A stretch of DNA of 52,641 bases from Rhizobium sp. Root1203 (GCF_001424945.1 NZ_LMCW01000024.1:1-52641), one strand, 5' to 3'; shown: positions 1-9,061, counted from the stretch's first letter. Notes: generated from the sequence alone by a model not told the origin. Translations and numbers: made by a program.

Positions 1-487
1 TCTGCCATGCAAATCTCCAGTTAGTCCTGGAAACCTTCTCGCACACGCAGCAAGCCTCAAAATATAGCCAATCCAATGGGGCGGAGACGGCGCTTACGCT
101 GCGCCAGCTCGAACGGCATTCTATGTCGATAGGTGCGTTTACCCGCGAAGACGCTCTCGGTGCGGTAATCAAGGCCGTGCAAAGCGGCGACTACCGCCTC
201 ACAAAATATGGGTGGCAGGCATCTTGTTGTTGCGTAGCTCGTCAAGCGGCGGGCTTTAACTTTCGAAGCAAAACTGTCACCCATGTTCAGAATGCTAAAA
301 ATACAGCTTGCCCCCCGCGGGCTCAACTGCTCGCCGATCCGCTGTTCTTTATCGATCTGGAGCCTGAAAATGACCGTCGGGACAGGGTCTGGCAGGAGGC
401 GGCGCGTCATACTGCGCCACCATCGGCAAAAACCGGCGTTGCCAGGCCGTACATCGGCGTCGTGTGTATCCGCGCGATACGCGAGCG
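1..487. other. No recognisable gene at the left edge
   Basis: Open frames occur on both strands here (for example 57-491 minus and 123-548 plus), but none has a ribosome binding site, a known motif or plausible composition, and they overlap each other. I see no RNA gene or repeat. Confidence 0.5.
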
Positions 488-1039
488 TCACACGATCTGC
501 GCGCGTCCACCGAACCCGGAACGAAAGAGAGCCTCGTGTGCGTCCTGATCCGGGTCATAGCAGCAATCCTGAACCATGCGCACGTCGTAGTCTGCATCAC
601 AGGCCCATGCAACACTTGAAAGAACAACACCGGTGGTGCTTATCCCGGCCATGACGAGCGTGCTTACGCCGCGCGTCCGGAGGTCCGCATCGAGCGAGGT
701 GCCATAAAAGACACTCGCCCGCCGACATGCATAGAAAAGGTCACCTTGTTCGACCGCAAGCCCTGCGACGGGCAAACCGGTACGAAAGTATCCGGACTGT
801 GCATACGGTGAAATTTGGCGGTTGCTTGCGGGCGGGGCATGTTCATACTCTTTGCCCAACGAGAAGTTAGGGAACAGCACGGGCCGGCCAGTGGCGCGCC
901 ACTGCCTGATCAAAGCGTTACACCGATCCAGCGACGGCGAGGGCTGCTCCCCGAAGAGGATAGCGAACACATCAACTTGATAGTGCATAATGACGAGAGC
1001 CGCTCTATCAATGTAGCTTCCCTGGAAATCGATTGGCAT
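488..1039 (-). CDS. Isochorismatase-fold family protein, catalytic Cys absent
   Basis: A 183-residue protein with the isochorismatase (cysteine hydrolase) fold. The N-terminal acid is kept (Asp23 in the MHYQVDV strand), and the GTxL...LRxxGVxxLVMAGIST region near residues 113-136 matches the family. Where active members have Cys in the GxxTxxC motif, this protein reads GISTTGVV, so Val138 occupies the Cys position; Arg106/Arg107 stand where the catalytic Lys is usual. A TSGVV-type subgroup without the Cys is known among isochorismatase-like proteins, so hydrolase activity cannot be assumed. I chose the ATG at 1039 because GGAGG lies five bases upstream; an in-frame ATG one codon earlier is too close to that site. 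It is followed on the same strand by no close neighbour; the MarR gene lies upstream. Confidence 0.8.
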   Translation of the reverse strand: MPIDFQGSYIDRAALVIMHYQVDVFAILFGEQPSPSLDRCNALIRQWRATGRPVLFPNFSLGKEYEHAPPASNRQISPYAQSGYFRTGLPVAGLAVEQGDLFYACRRASVFYGTSLDADLRTRGVSTLVMAGISTTGVVLSSVAWACDADYDVRMVQDCCYDPDQDAHEALFRSGFGGRAQIV

Positions 1040-1195
1040 CATATCCTCCACGATTTGTTTGCACTCAGCCCCGCTATTCGTGCCACCGAGATCGAGCTTC
1101 CCGAGCCACAGAAAAGTCAACACGCTTTATGAAACGCGTGGGTTGACGGTATGATCAGACGCCGACCGCGAGATCCGTTCCATTAGGCAGGCGTA

Positions 1196-1663
1196 TTACC
1201 GGGCGGTTGCAATGCGAACGAGCCACCGACGAATGGCTGCTTCTTCGCCATCGGCGAACCCCTCGATAAGCTTGTTTTCCAACATGTCTACACGCTCCCG
1301 ACACTGAGCCAGAAGCGATGTGCCCTCTTCAGTGAGCGCGATCTGTTGGATGCGCCCGTGCACGGCATGACTTTCCCTGAGAATGATCTGTGCTCGCTCC
1401 AGGTTCGAGACAATGACACCGACCGTCTGTGGCGTAAGCAGTGCCATTCGCGCGAGGTCCGCGCTGGATTGACCAGGATATGCTTTGATCATCGTCATGA
1501 CGGCAAATTGAGACGGCGTGACGCAGAGGTTTGCCAACGCACGCTCAAGGCTGTTTCGATACGCACCAGCGGCCTGTCTCAGTAGATAACCTATGTGTCC
1601 ATCGTTACCGCGTTTTCCTTCCCCGGGATCCGGGAGGCGAGGTTTGCCAGGTTGATTTTTCAT
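1196..1663 (-). CDS. MarR-family transcriptional regulator
   Basis: A 155-residue MarR-type protein: helical dimer segment around residues 22-48, winged helix about residues 50-110 (the SSADLARMALLTPQTVGVIV recognition region and the wing with the HGRIQQIALTEEG motif typical of MarR), then a C-terminal helix pair. The frame stays open upstream to 1960, but that part overlaps the divergent reductase gene and is its antisense shadow; the ATG at 1663 gives the usual family length. It is divergent from the reductase at 1743, and a 16-bp palindrome sits directly at its start codon. By family precedent it probably represses itself and the reductase and is released by a small ligand. Confidence 0.85.
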   Translation of the reverse strand: MKNQPGKPRLPDPGEGKRGNDGHIGYLLRQAAGAYRNSLERALANLCVTPSQFAVMTMIKAYPGQSSADLARMALLTPQTVGVIVSNLERAQIILRESHAVHGRIQQIALTEEGTSLLAQCRERVDMLENKLIEGFADGEEAAIRRWLVRIATAR

Positions 1664-1665
1664 AT

Positions 1666-1681
1666 TATAAGAGCTCTTATA
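1666..1681. promoter_or_regulatory. Palindrome, likely MarR operator
   Basis: TATAAGAGCTCTTATA is a perfect 16-bp palindrome lying 2 bp upstream of the MarR start codon, in the 79-bp gap between the divergent MarR and reductase genes. Size, symmetry and A+T-rich flanks fit MarR operators. Binding itself is inferred. Confidence 0.6.
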
Positions 1682-1742
1682 TGTTGCCAAAGCTCTGATA
1701 ACATGTTGCGTTTCTAGAATCCAGTCGAACAAGGGGGTTGAG

Positions 1743-2522
1743 ATGACCAAGACCGTCTTCCTGGCAGGTGCAAGCGGGGCCATTGGACGCCATTTGGTCC
1801 CTTTGCTGGTGGCCGAGGGCTGGCGGGTGGTGGGGAGCACGAGATCAAAAGAAAAGGCGGCCCTTCTTGAAGCAGCTGGCGTAGAACCAAGGATCGTCGA
1901 CGTGTTTGATGCACCCGCACTTTCGGGCGCTCTCCGAAACGCGAATGCCTCTGTGGTCATTCACCAACTCACTGACCTGCCGCCTGGCCTGGATCCTTCT
2001 CGAATGGCTGAGGCAGCTATTCGCAATGCTAGAATCCGGGAAGTCGGAACGCGCAACCTTGTAGATGTCGCAGTCAAGGCAGGCGTGACGCGGTTCATCG
2101 CCCAAAGTGTTGCTTTCGCGTATGCCGAGAAGAAGTTGCCGTATCACGAGGACGATCCGCTGGCGATTGCTTCCGAAGGACGGGCCGGTGTATCTGCAAG
2201 AGGGGTCGCTAGTCTGGAACAGCAAGTGATCGCGGCTCCCTTGATCGGTATCGTGCTCCGCTATGGCCGCTTGTACGGACCAGGCACTGGGTTTGGAGTA
2301 CCTGGAGGACCAGCCCCGCTTCATGTCGACGCGGCCGCCAAGGCAGCCGCCCAGGCCGTTCTTCTTGGCTCTAGCGGGATTTATAACATCGCAGAAGACG
2401 ATGGCACCGTGGACAGCGAAAAGGCGAAACGGGACTTGGCCTGGAGCGCGCACTGGAGAAATAGTGAAGGGCAGAGACAGGCGGGCGCACCTGAGCTTGC
2501 ATCCCATTCTGGCGACAGCTGA
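1743..2522 (+). CDS. NAD(P)-dependent oxidoreductase (extended/atypical SDR)
   Basis: A 259-residue Rossmann protein of the NAD-dependent epimerase/dehydratase group. The nucleotide-binding GASGAIG motif is at residues 9-15, and Ser-Val-Ala-Phe-Ala-Tyr-Ala-Glu-Lys around residues 120-130 holds the SxxxxYxxxK-type catalytic set. The substrate half is short and the last 35 residues look less family-like than the rest, so the C-terminus may have been altered. Substrate is unknown. It is divergent from the MarR regulator and probably under its control, a common pairing for stress or xenobiotic-responsive reductases. Confidence 0.8.
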   Translation: MTKTVFLAGASGAIGRHLVPLLVAEGWRVVGSTRSKEKAALLEAAGVEPRIVDVFDAPALSGALRNANASVVIHQLTDLPPGLDPSRMAEAAIRNARIREVGTRNLVDVAVKAGVTRFIAQSVAFAYAEKKLPYHEDDPLAIASEGRAGVSARGVASLEQQVIAAPLIGIVLRYGRLYGPGTGFGVPGGPAPLHVDAAAKAAAQAVLLGSSGIYNIAEDDGTVDSEKAKRDLAWSAHWRNSEGQRQAGAPELASHSGDS

Positions 2523-2938
2523 TATACGGCTTTGCTCACGATCCGGACCGAGCACACAAGGAATATACGTAAAATAGAGACCCTGATGCGATCGAGCAGC
2601 CGCATCTTTCGCCCGACTGCAAACGAATGTCGAAGATGCCACGCGGCTGAAGGGAATGGCAATTGCCACGGTGGAGCGGAAGGACCGTATCGAGCAAACT
2701 CAAACCTGTGTTCTGCGAGTGGATACCAAACAACCAGAAGCTTCCGATTCTGACACGACGCAGCGGTGTCCGGACCAGATGCCGTGCTGCCCGAGTTGGA
2801 GCAATTGTTTGCGAGAACGGCCGGATGGGCATTTGGCGCAACGTGGTGTTCGATTACTTATACTACCACAGCGGCGCTCATAATTCTTGGCGCAAAATGC
2901 TCGTCGACAGAGGCGCCAAGCCCCATGTCGCGATGCTC
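2523..2938. other. Intergenic stretch, no gene recognised
   Basis: Several short overlapping frames on both strands, none with a family signature or convincing ribosome binding site. It separates the MarR/reductase pair from the SyrB-like locus. Confidence 0.45.
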
Positions 2939-3538
2939 TTACTTGTCGTCGTAACGCTCAAGCATGCGACGTAACTGCGCGTTCTGGTCACGTAGTTTCC
3001 CAGAGAGCTGCGATCTAAGCACCTTAATTTCGATTTCCAATTCAGTGGCTTCATTAACGAACGTTTCCCTCGCCGCCCTTTGCTCCTCCACCTCAATCGT
3101 GATGACAGGCGGTTTCCAGGCACTTTTTTGCGCTCGAACGGCATTTTCTCTTTGCCTTTTTTGACCTCCTGTGAGGACGCCCGTCCCCGCTTCATCTTTG
3201 GCAGACTGAACAACAGGTGCGGCTGGCGAAGGTTGATCACGACTCTCCAGAGAACCGCCTTGTTCCGGCTCGGCAAGCAGAGGATCCGACTGATCTCGTG
3301 CGGGTAGGTCGACCGTTAAACCTACAGATTCTGGCCCCCAATTCGCTTCCTTCACGTCAACGGTCGAATTCGGACCCGTACCGGAGGAATTCACCAATTC
3401 GGCCCGCAGAGTAAGGTATGCCCGAAGATCTTCGGCGCGTGGATCAGCCATCCCCACGCTCTCATCAGCCGGTTCGCGCGCTTTTTCCGGCTTGCGGCCC
3501 GATGCAAAACCCTTGATCAGCTGCCACGGTGATCTCAT
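2939..3538 (-). CDS. SyrB-like rhizobial protein with C-terminal coiled coil
   Basis: A 199-residue hydrophilic protein. The N-terminus (MRSPWQLIKGFASGRKP) and an AEDLRAYLTLRAELV segment near residues 35-50 match, from memory, a group of rhizobial hypotheticals; the middle is low-complexity and Pro/Ser/Glu-rich; residues about 135-199 become basic then form a coiled coil ending in QNAQLRRMLERYDDK. That tail resembles the leucine-zipper-like end of SyrB/SyrB2-type regulators, which act on syrM-linked symbiosis regulation in Sinorhizobium. Start chosen at ATG 3538 with GGGAGATGAGG just upstream. A decayed SyrB-like sequence lies immediately upstream on the same strand. Function is not established for this subgroup; the protein could be a regulator or a structural partner. 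Confidence 0.6.
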   Translation of the reverse strand: MRSPWQLIKGFASGRKPEKAREPADESVGMADPRAEDLRAYLTLRAELVNSSGTGPNSTVDVKEANWGPESVGLTVDLPARDQSDPLLAEPEQGGSLESRDQPSPAAPVVQSAKDEAGTGVLTGGQKRQRENAVRAQKSAWKPPVITIEVEEQRAARETFVNEATELEIEIKVLRSQLSGKLRDQNAQLRRMLERYDDK

Positions 3539-3650
3539 CCCTCATCTCCCGACTCGGTTCCTTGGCACTACAATACCGGGCGCGAGACCGAGCTTGCAAT
3601 GCGAACGCAGTCATTACTTGTCGATTGGCCATATAGCAGCCACCGGTGTT

Positions 3651-4035
3651 GATCAAATCGAGCTTCGGGCGGAGGTCGGCGTTTTCGGTGTTGGGCGTGT
3701 CGGAGAGTGACTGGCTCAGCTTCTGGTGCTCCCCTTCGAGCTTCAGAAAATCTGCACCGTCCACTTCCGCGAGCGGTCCCATGTCTGCGGCATCCGCTTC
3801 GCAGGCAGAGGCGTTCGATGGGCAAATTTTTGGGAACAGATGCCTTAGCGGCCGGCGCAACCGCCACAAACGCTACAGGCATTCGACTCTGCGGTTTCCT
3901 TTTCCTGATCGCTGTTTTTTTACCGAAGCTCTCACCTAAGTATTAGCAACCTGGATTTCCACGGTGCGCGGTTTCTTCCTTTTCGCTTTCGACGTCGAAT
4001 ATTTAAGCCTTGCAAAGCCGGCTCGGCCACAGCAA
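3651..4035 (-). pseudogene. Remnant of a SyrB/SyrB2-like regulator gene
   Basis: On the minus strand, reading down from about 4035, one frame gives a Lys/Arg-rich stretch (KAKRKKPRTVEIQVANT) and then a stop; a different frame, 3869 to 3651, gives ADFLKLEGEHQKL followed by TENADLRPKLDLI. This is the order of SyrB-type proteins: basic N-terminal half, then the LEEENxxLRxxLxxKLRxENADLRxKLGL zipper. The pieces are in different frames and separated by stops, so the gene is broken. It lies upstream of, and on the same strand as, the intact SyrB-like gene. Confidence 0.5.
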
Positions 4036-4159
4036 CTTGGAGAACCTCGCGCCTTACCTCATCCACACTTGAAATACCTCCCCGTCCCCTCGAAGTCGTC
4101 ATCCTCGCGGGACCTGAGAATAGGCTTGGCCGGCAATCCCATGAAGTTGCACGACGCGG

Positions 4160-4612
4160 TCAATCTGGCTGTGTAGGCCGTATTGTATCGACTCCAATCG
4201 TGCCTTCCAGAACACCGCGAGCTACGTCTGTCCTACCGCGATCGATCTGGATTACCGTGTAAAGCTTGTCGTCGCGGAACGCGCTGGCATTGACGGTCGT
4301 AACGTCGTCGGCCGGCGCTGCGTCGACTTCCATGAAATCGAGTTCGCGGCTTGCGGCGACGACACGTGCGTCACCTGACGTTCTTGCCGCGACAACCACG
4401 ATGCCGTGGCCGGGAGCATTTGCCCATCGCGGGTCGCTTGGTGCAGCTATGGGCTCCAGTCGATAGATTCCGAGCGCTTCAGCGTTTGTTCCGGGTGCAC
4501 CTTCCGCGGCAGCGTCTGCGATCTGTCCCAAGCTTTCGACGGACCGCCCGAAGGTGTTGGAGTTTGTGGCGTCATTGACCTCGCCGTTGCCGGCTCTTGA
4601 GACGTTCGACAT
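4160..4612 (-). CDS. Conserved rhizobial hypothetical protein
   Basis: A 150-residue soluble acidic protein without signal peptide or membrane segment. The N-terminal third is Ser/Asn/Ala-rich and probably disordered (MSNVSRAGNGEVNDATNS); the remainder is a compact alpha/beta-like region with RLEPIAAPSDPRW, GIVVVAARTSGDARVVAA and AFRDDKLYTVIQIDRG. I have an impression of similar proteins in rhizobia but know no function. The start is well supported by AGGAGG six bases upstream of ATG 4612. The decayed frames at 4625-5197 lie just upstream on the same strand, so it may once have been the last gene of an operon. Confidence 0.6.
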   Translation of the reverse strand: MSNVSRAGNGEVNDATNSNTFGRSVESLGQIADAAAEGAPGTNAEALGIYRLEPIAAPSDPRWANAPGHGIVVVAARTSGDARVVAASRELDFMEVDAAPADDVTTVNASAFRDDKLYTVIQIDRGRTDVARGVLEGTIGVDTIRPTQPD

Positions 4613-4624
4613 TTCATCCTCCTG

Positions 4625-5197
4625 TCAATCGAGGGTAACGGGCCGGACTTTGATCAGTTCCCGGGGACAATCATCTTTGTCCGCTTGACACCGCCACACC
4701 CCGTCGGGGCAAAACTGATCTCCCGCGAGAAGTCCTAACGTTGCGACGTAAAAGGCCTCGATGCTGAATTCGCGCCAGACGCGGCGCCGAACTTAGCGGT
4801 AGGGGACCGACTTCTCGATCTCGGACCTCTACGCCCTGCGCATGGCGACCGAGCCGAAGGCGGCGCGCAACTAGAGCCAGGGCGACGAAACAGCAGTTCG
4901 GCGTGCGCTGCGCGCCGCATGGCGGCCAATCTGGACGAAAACGACCGGGTCGAGCAGGCCGCTGCGTTCCACATTGCAATCCTGAGAGCTTCGGGAAACC
5001 TCCTTCTCTTTTTGCTCAACGAGCTGATTTTCCGTCGGCATGCGTCATCTTTTCGACGCGGGTCTTCGCGCGCCGCGAGCGAGGAGGACGACCAGATCGC
5101 GGAACCTTGATCCTTCGTCGCCCTTCCACCTTATAATGTCCTGATAGTGCTCGAGTTCGGCAGCAGATAAGAAAGCACCGATCGTTTCGAGGGTCAT
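4625..5197 (-). pseudogene. Decayed or unrecognised small frames
   Basis: Three protein-like pieces follow one another on the minus strand: 5197-5045 (50 residues, MTLETIGAFLSAAELEHY and a basic end), 5041-4871 (56 residues, begins 3 bp after the previous stop) and an open piece from about 4792 to a TGA at 4625 (EFSIEAFYVATLGLLAG, with three Cys further on). The last has no start codon of its own, and stops interrupt the frames joining the pieces. They could be one broken gene or two small genes plus a remnant. I do not recognise the family. Confidence 0.35.
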
Positions 5198-5243
5198 GCG
5201 ACACTGACTCAAAGAAAACCGCGTTCGAAGTTGACCGATAGCC

Positions 5244-6269
5244 TTAATCTTGATTGGCGACCGCTGGCAACTTGCCCTCGTCGGTAGGGCGGGTTTCGGT
5301 GCGGCGGGCGGCGGAAACAATCCGGCGCTTGCCTCGGATGGCGTGCCATTGCTGGTCGATGAGGACGCCAATGAGGATGACGCCACCCATTACGGCAAAA
5401 TTAAGCGATGAGGGGATGCCCAGCAGATTGACGAGATTCTGCAACTCCTGGAGCAGGACGGTGCCAAGCACGACGCCGACAATCGATCCCTCGCCGCCAC
5501 GAAGCGAAAACCCGCCCAACACGGCCGCGGCGATCGCGTAAAGCTCGTAGAACTGGCCGTGGCTCGCGGGCGAGATCGAGCGCGTATACATCGCGAAGTA
5601 GACCGCCGAAAGCGCGGTAAGCAGTCCGCAGATGACATAGGCCGAGATAACCATCCGGTCGGTGCGAATACCGGAATAGCGGGCAGCTTCCTCATTTTTG
5701 CCGATCGCGTAGAGGTAGCGCCCGAACACGGAGCGATGCAACACCACCCACATGGCGACTGCAATGATGACGAGCGCGATGAAGGTGTTAGGAACTCCGT
5801 AGAACCGTCCGGCGGTGAAGAATTCCAGGTCTGGGAAATTCTGGCCGAACGCGAAACCCGCCGTCCCGTCGGCAGTATAAAAACGCGCCGCTCCGCGGTA
5901 AATCAGGAGGCCACAGAGGGTGACGACGAAGGGTTGTAGGTTCAGCCGCGTGATCAGCCAGCCATGAACGGCCCCGATGACCGCTCCCAGCACCAGAATA
6001 AGGGGAAGCGCCAACATCCAGGACATCTCCTGGACCGCAATGAAATCGACAAACAATACCCCGAGAAGTGCGACGAGCGAGCCGACGGAAAGTTCGATAC
6101 CGCCCGTGATGATGACGAATGCCTGGCCGATTGACAGGATGCCGAATAGGCCGATCAGGTTGGCGGTATTCGCCAGGTTGATTGGCAACAGAAAGCGCGG
6201 ATTGATGATGGCGACGACAATGCCGACGACCACGATCAACAGCAGCAGCCCCAGATCTTTTTTTGTCAT
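5244..6269 (-). CDS. CUT2-type sugar ABC transporter permease (RbsC-like)
   Basis: A 341-residue inner-membrane permease of the ribose/galactose importer class. About eight to ten hydrophobic helices are visible, starting with LGLLLLIVVVGIVVAII; the conserved VITGGIELSVGSLVAL loop (residues about 52-67) and the AYVICGLLTALSAVYFA and AVLGGFSLRGGEGSIVG segments are hallmarks of this family (in typical members GGIDLSVG and GGTSLxGGxG). The ATG at 6269 is chosen 44 bp after the ATPase stop; the open frame upstream to 6428 overlaps the ATPase gene. Last gene of the minus-strand SBP-ATPase-permease operon. No catabolic enzyme follows, so the substrate is not revealed by context. Confidence 0.92.
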   Translation of the reverse strand: MTKKDLGLLLLIVVVGIVVAIINPRFLLPINLANTANLIGLFGILSIGQAFVIITGGIELSVGSLVALLGVLFVDFIAVQEMSWMLALPLILVLGAVIGAVHGWLITRLNLQPFVVTLCGLLIYRGAARFYTADGTAGFAFGQNFPDLEFFTAGRFYGVPNTFIALVIIAVAMWVVLHRSVFGRYLYAIGKNEEAARYSGIRTDRMVISAYVICGLLTALSAVYFAMYTRSISPASHGQFYELYAIAAAVLGGFSLRGGEGSIVGVVLGTVLLQELQNLVNLLGIPSSLNFAVMGGVILIGVLIDQQWHAIRGKRRIVSAARRTETRPTDEGKLPAVANQD

Positions 6270-6312
6270 TCGAGACCCATTCCCCGATGCTCGTTCATGT
6301 TCGCCATCGCAA

Positions 6313-7854
6313 CTATTTTGGCCTTTTGCCGACAGCCAGCAAAAGGACGCTTTCCTGGCTGAATTCGTCGTCATCCAGAATACCGGCGATCTGACCCTCG
6401 TGCATGACGGCAATTCGGTCAGACACACCGATCACCTCTTCCATGTCGCTGGAGATCATAAGAACCGCGACCCCGGCATCGGCAAGTGCTCGCATAAGAC
6501 CGTAGATTTCATTCTTTGCGCCGATATCAATGCCACGTGTCGGCTCGTCGAAAATCATCACTTTCGGGCTCATCGACAACCATTTCGCCAGCACAACCTT
6601 CTGCTGGTTGCCACCGGACAAAGTGCCGGTTCGCGTCGAAACAGAGGGCGCTTTGATGCTGAGGCGAGCCCGCTGTTTTTCGGCAGCCGCCTTTTCCTTC
6701 TCGGCGGAGAGCATGAAGCGACTGGCGAGCTCGGGAAGATTGGCAAGCGTTATGTTTTGGGCGATTGGAAAATCAAGAAGTATACCGTTGCGCTTGCGAT
6801 CCTCCGGCACCAGGAAAATTCCGTGAGCGACGGCATCCCGCGCGGAACCAACCGAGATTTCTCGCCCGTCTTGCAGAACAGCTCCCCCGTAACTCCGGTC
6901 TATCCCGAAGAGTACTCTTGCAAGCTCGGTGCGCCCTGATCCTACAAGGCCCGCAAGTCCGAGGATTTCTCCATACCTGATCTCCAGATCGACGGGCCGG
7001 CTTGGATAAGCCTCGGTTCGAAGAGCGCTCACCTTCAGCGCGACGGAGCCTGGCGCACGTTGCGGCTTTGCAGTACGGGCCGTAAGTACGCGCCCGATCA
7101 TCAGTTTGACCATCTGGTCGTGGCCGATCTCATCCTTGGCAAGCGTGCCTGCAAGCGTTCCGTCTCGCAGCACCACGACCCTATCGGCAACGCGCTCGAC
7201 CTCGTGGAGACGGTGCGAGATGAAGATCACGCTAATACCGTCGGCTTTCAGCGACTTGATGACGCTCAAGAGCCGCTCGGTCTCCGCCAGTGGAAGGCTG
7301 GACGTGGGTTCGTCAAAAATGACGAGCCGTGCATTGATGGAAAGGGCCTTGGCGATTTCCACCATCTGCTGCTCGGCCAGAGAAAGGGATGATACGGCGG
7401 TGTCAGCAGAAAAGCGGGCACCGACGCGCTTCAAGAGCGGCTTCACCATCTCTCTCAGCCGTTCGCGATCGACGAGCTTCAGCGGTCCCGCCTTTAGTGG
7501 TTCACGACCTAGGAAGACGTTCGCAGCGACGTCAAGATTCTCGAAGAGATTAAGCTCCTGGTGGACGAACGCGATACCCGATGAGATGCTCGATCCAACT
7601 GTGAGAGAACCAAGTTCTGCGCCATCGAGCACAATCGTGCCCCGGTCGGGAGCGATCACGCCGCCAAGGATCTTCATCAGCGTCGATTTTCCAGCGCCAT
7701 TTTCGCCGACGAGGCCAATGACCTCTCCAGGCATAATGTCGATCGAAAGGCCGTCGAGCGCAAGGACACCTGGATAGGTCTTGCCAACACCGGATAGCGA
7801 AAGGAATGGCGTTGCTTGCGCGTCCGGTGATCGAATGTCCGAGCTGTGATTCAT
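6313..7854 (-). CDS. CUT2-type sugar ABC transporter ATPase, two NBDs (RbsA/MglA-like)
   Basis: A 513-residue duplicated ATPase, the standard size for CUT2 importers. The first nucleotide-binding domain has an intact Walker A (GENGAGKST near residue 51), signature LSLAEQQMVEIAKAL and Walker B VIFDEPT. The second has the usual degenerate Walker A (GLVGSGRTELARV) and a perfect LSGGNQQKVVLAKWL signature followed by MIFDEPTRGIDIGAK, the family hallmark. It would power sugar import with the permease downstream and the binding protein upstream. The operon is divergent from a LacI-family gene at 9231, the probable regulator. Confidence 0.94.
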   Translation of the reverse strand: MNHSSDIRSPDAQATPFLSLSGVGKTYPGVLALDGLSIDIMPGEVIGLVGENGAGKSTLMKILGGVIAPDRGTIVLDGAELGSLTVGSSISSGIAFVHQELNLFENLDVAANVFLGREPLKAGPLKLVDRERLREMVKPLLKRVGARFSADTAVSSLSLAEQQMVEIAKALSINARLVIFDEPTSSLPLAETERLLSVIKSLKADGISVIFISHRLHEVERVADRVVVLRDGTLAGTLAKDEIGHDQMVKLMIGRVLTARTAKPQRAPGSVALKVSALRTEAYPSRPVDLEIRYGEILGLAGLVGSGRTELARVLFGIDRSYGGAVLQDGREISVGSARDAVAHGIFLVPEDRKRNGILLDFPIAQNITLANLPELASRFMLSAEKEKAAAEKQRARLSIKAPSVSTRTGTLSGGNQQKVVLAKWLSMSPKVMIFDEPTRGIDIGAKNEIYGLMRALADAGVAVLMISSDMEEVIGVSDRIAVMHEGQIAGILDDDEFSQESVLLLAVGKRPK

Positions 7855-7902
7855 CGCCTGTCCATGGCTGTATGCTGTCGGAATGAAAAGACCGACGCGA
7901 CA

Positions 7903-7916
7903 GCGGCAGATGCCGC
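7903..7916 (-). other. Intercistronic hairpin after the binding-protein gene
   Basis: GCGGC and GCCGC arms around AGAT lie in the 77-bp gap between the binding-protein and ATPase genes. Such hairpins commonly protect the binding-protein message from 3' decay and set its higher expression; there is no U-tract, so it is unlikely to be a full terminator. Confidence 0.35.
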
Positions 7917-7931
7917 CGCCGCGATGGAGGA

Positions 7932-8894
7932 TTATTTCCCGGCCATAGCCTTCAGGCTGGCAGCATACTTGTCAACGTCATCCTTACCGATGATCACCGT
8001 CGGGATGATGATCAAGCCGTTGGCAGGAACACCGGACTTGTCGCCCTTGAGGTAGGAGACCATCAGCTTCATGCCCTGGTAGGCCCATTCGAACGGCTGC
8101 TGTACGACGGTGGCAGCAATCGTTCCCTCCTTGACGCCCCCGAGCGTGATCGGATCGTCATCAAAACCGATGACTGTGATTTGACCGAGCTTGCCCGCAT
8201 CTCGCAACGCTTCATAGATGCGCGGTGTGTTGTAGGAGTAGAAGCCGACCATGCAAGTGATGTCAGGGCTCGCGACAAGTGCGTCCTCGACGTTCTTTTT
8301 GGCTCGCGTCTGGTCAATATCGTCGCCACGTACGTCTGTCAGTTCGATCTTCGTACCCTTCAATCCATCCTTCATGCCCTGGATACGTTCCTTGGCATTG
8401 TCAGCGCCGGGAAGACCGACAAAGCCGATGCATTTGCCACCGTCCGGCATTGCCTTCTTGGCTATTTCGGCGGCCTGCAGGCCAGCGTCGATATTGGACG
8501 AGCCTATATATGCCACGCGGTTGGTCTGCGGCGCATCACTGTCCGTGGTGAAGAGAGCAGTCTGCGAACCAATCTTGTTCAAGCCGTCCGTCTGGGTCTT
8601 TGGATCAACCGCAGAGACCATGACCCCCTTGACGCCGGCGCTGACCAGGTCTTCCATCAGGCGCTGCTGAACAGCAACCGATGCCTGCTCAGGATACTTG
8701 AGCTCCATGTTATAGTCCGGCATTTCGCCTTGGGCCTTCTTCACGCCAGCCTCGGCGGCCTTCCAGAAGTCCGAGGCCCCGTTGACGACGAATGCCAGTG
8801 TGGGTTTGTCGGCTGCATGCGATACCGCAATCGGCGCGGCGCTTAGCATCAAGCCGGCGACAAATAGGGCTGCATTGCGCTTCAGCTGCTTCAT
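7932..8894 (-). CDS. CUT2-type sugar-binding periplasmic protein (RbsB/YtfQ-like)
   Basis: A 320-residue periplasmic binding protein. Signal peptide: MKQLKRNAALFVAGLMLSAAPIAVSHA, cleaved before ADKPTLAFV. The mature chain has the type I fold of ribose/galactose-binding proteins: the start strand LAFVVNGASDFWKAAEAG, the VMVSAVDPKTQ segment, the hinge YIGSSNIDAG, and ITVIGFDDDPITLGGVKEG late in the chain. The ATG at 8894 has GGGAGG seven bases upstream; the frame upstream is not needed. First gene of the operon, transcribed away from the LacI-type gene. Ligand unknown, most likely a monosaccharide or polyol. Confidence 0.93.
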   Translation of the reverse strand: MKQLKRNAALFVAGLMLSAAPIAVSHAADKPTLAFVVNGASDFWKAAEAGVKKAQGEMPDYNMELKYPEQASVAVQQRLMEDLVSAGVKGVMVSAVDPKTQTDGLNKIGSQTALFTTDSDAPQTNRVAYIGSSNIDAGLQAAEIAKKAMPDGGKCIGFVGLPGADNAKERIQGMKDGLKGTKIELTDVRGDDIDQTRAKKNVEDALVASPDITCMVGFYSYNTPRIYEALRDAGKLGQITVIGFDDDPITLGGVKEGTIAATVVQQPFEWAYQGMKLMVSYLKGDKSGVPANGLIIIPTVIIGKDDVDKYAASLKAMAGK

Positions 8895-9061
8895 AATAGA
8901 CCTCCCAGGGCCGCAATTGCGAGGGCCCGTTTCGCCTTGCGGCCGGCCAAATGCACACGCCCCCTCCAAGGGCCGTCACCAGACGAGAATGGGCATAAGC
9001 TCCGATCACCCCCCGACGGTATACAAGATTTTTAATTAGTAAATAATTATTATCAATGCCG

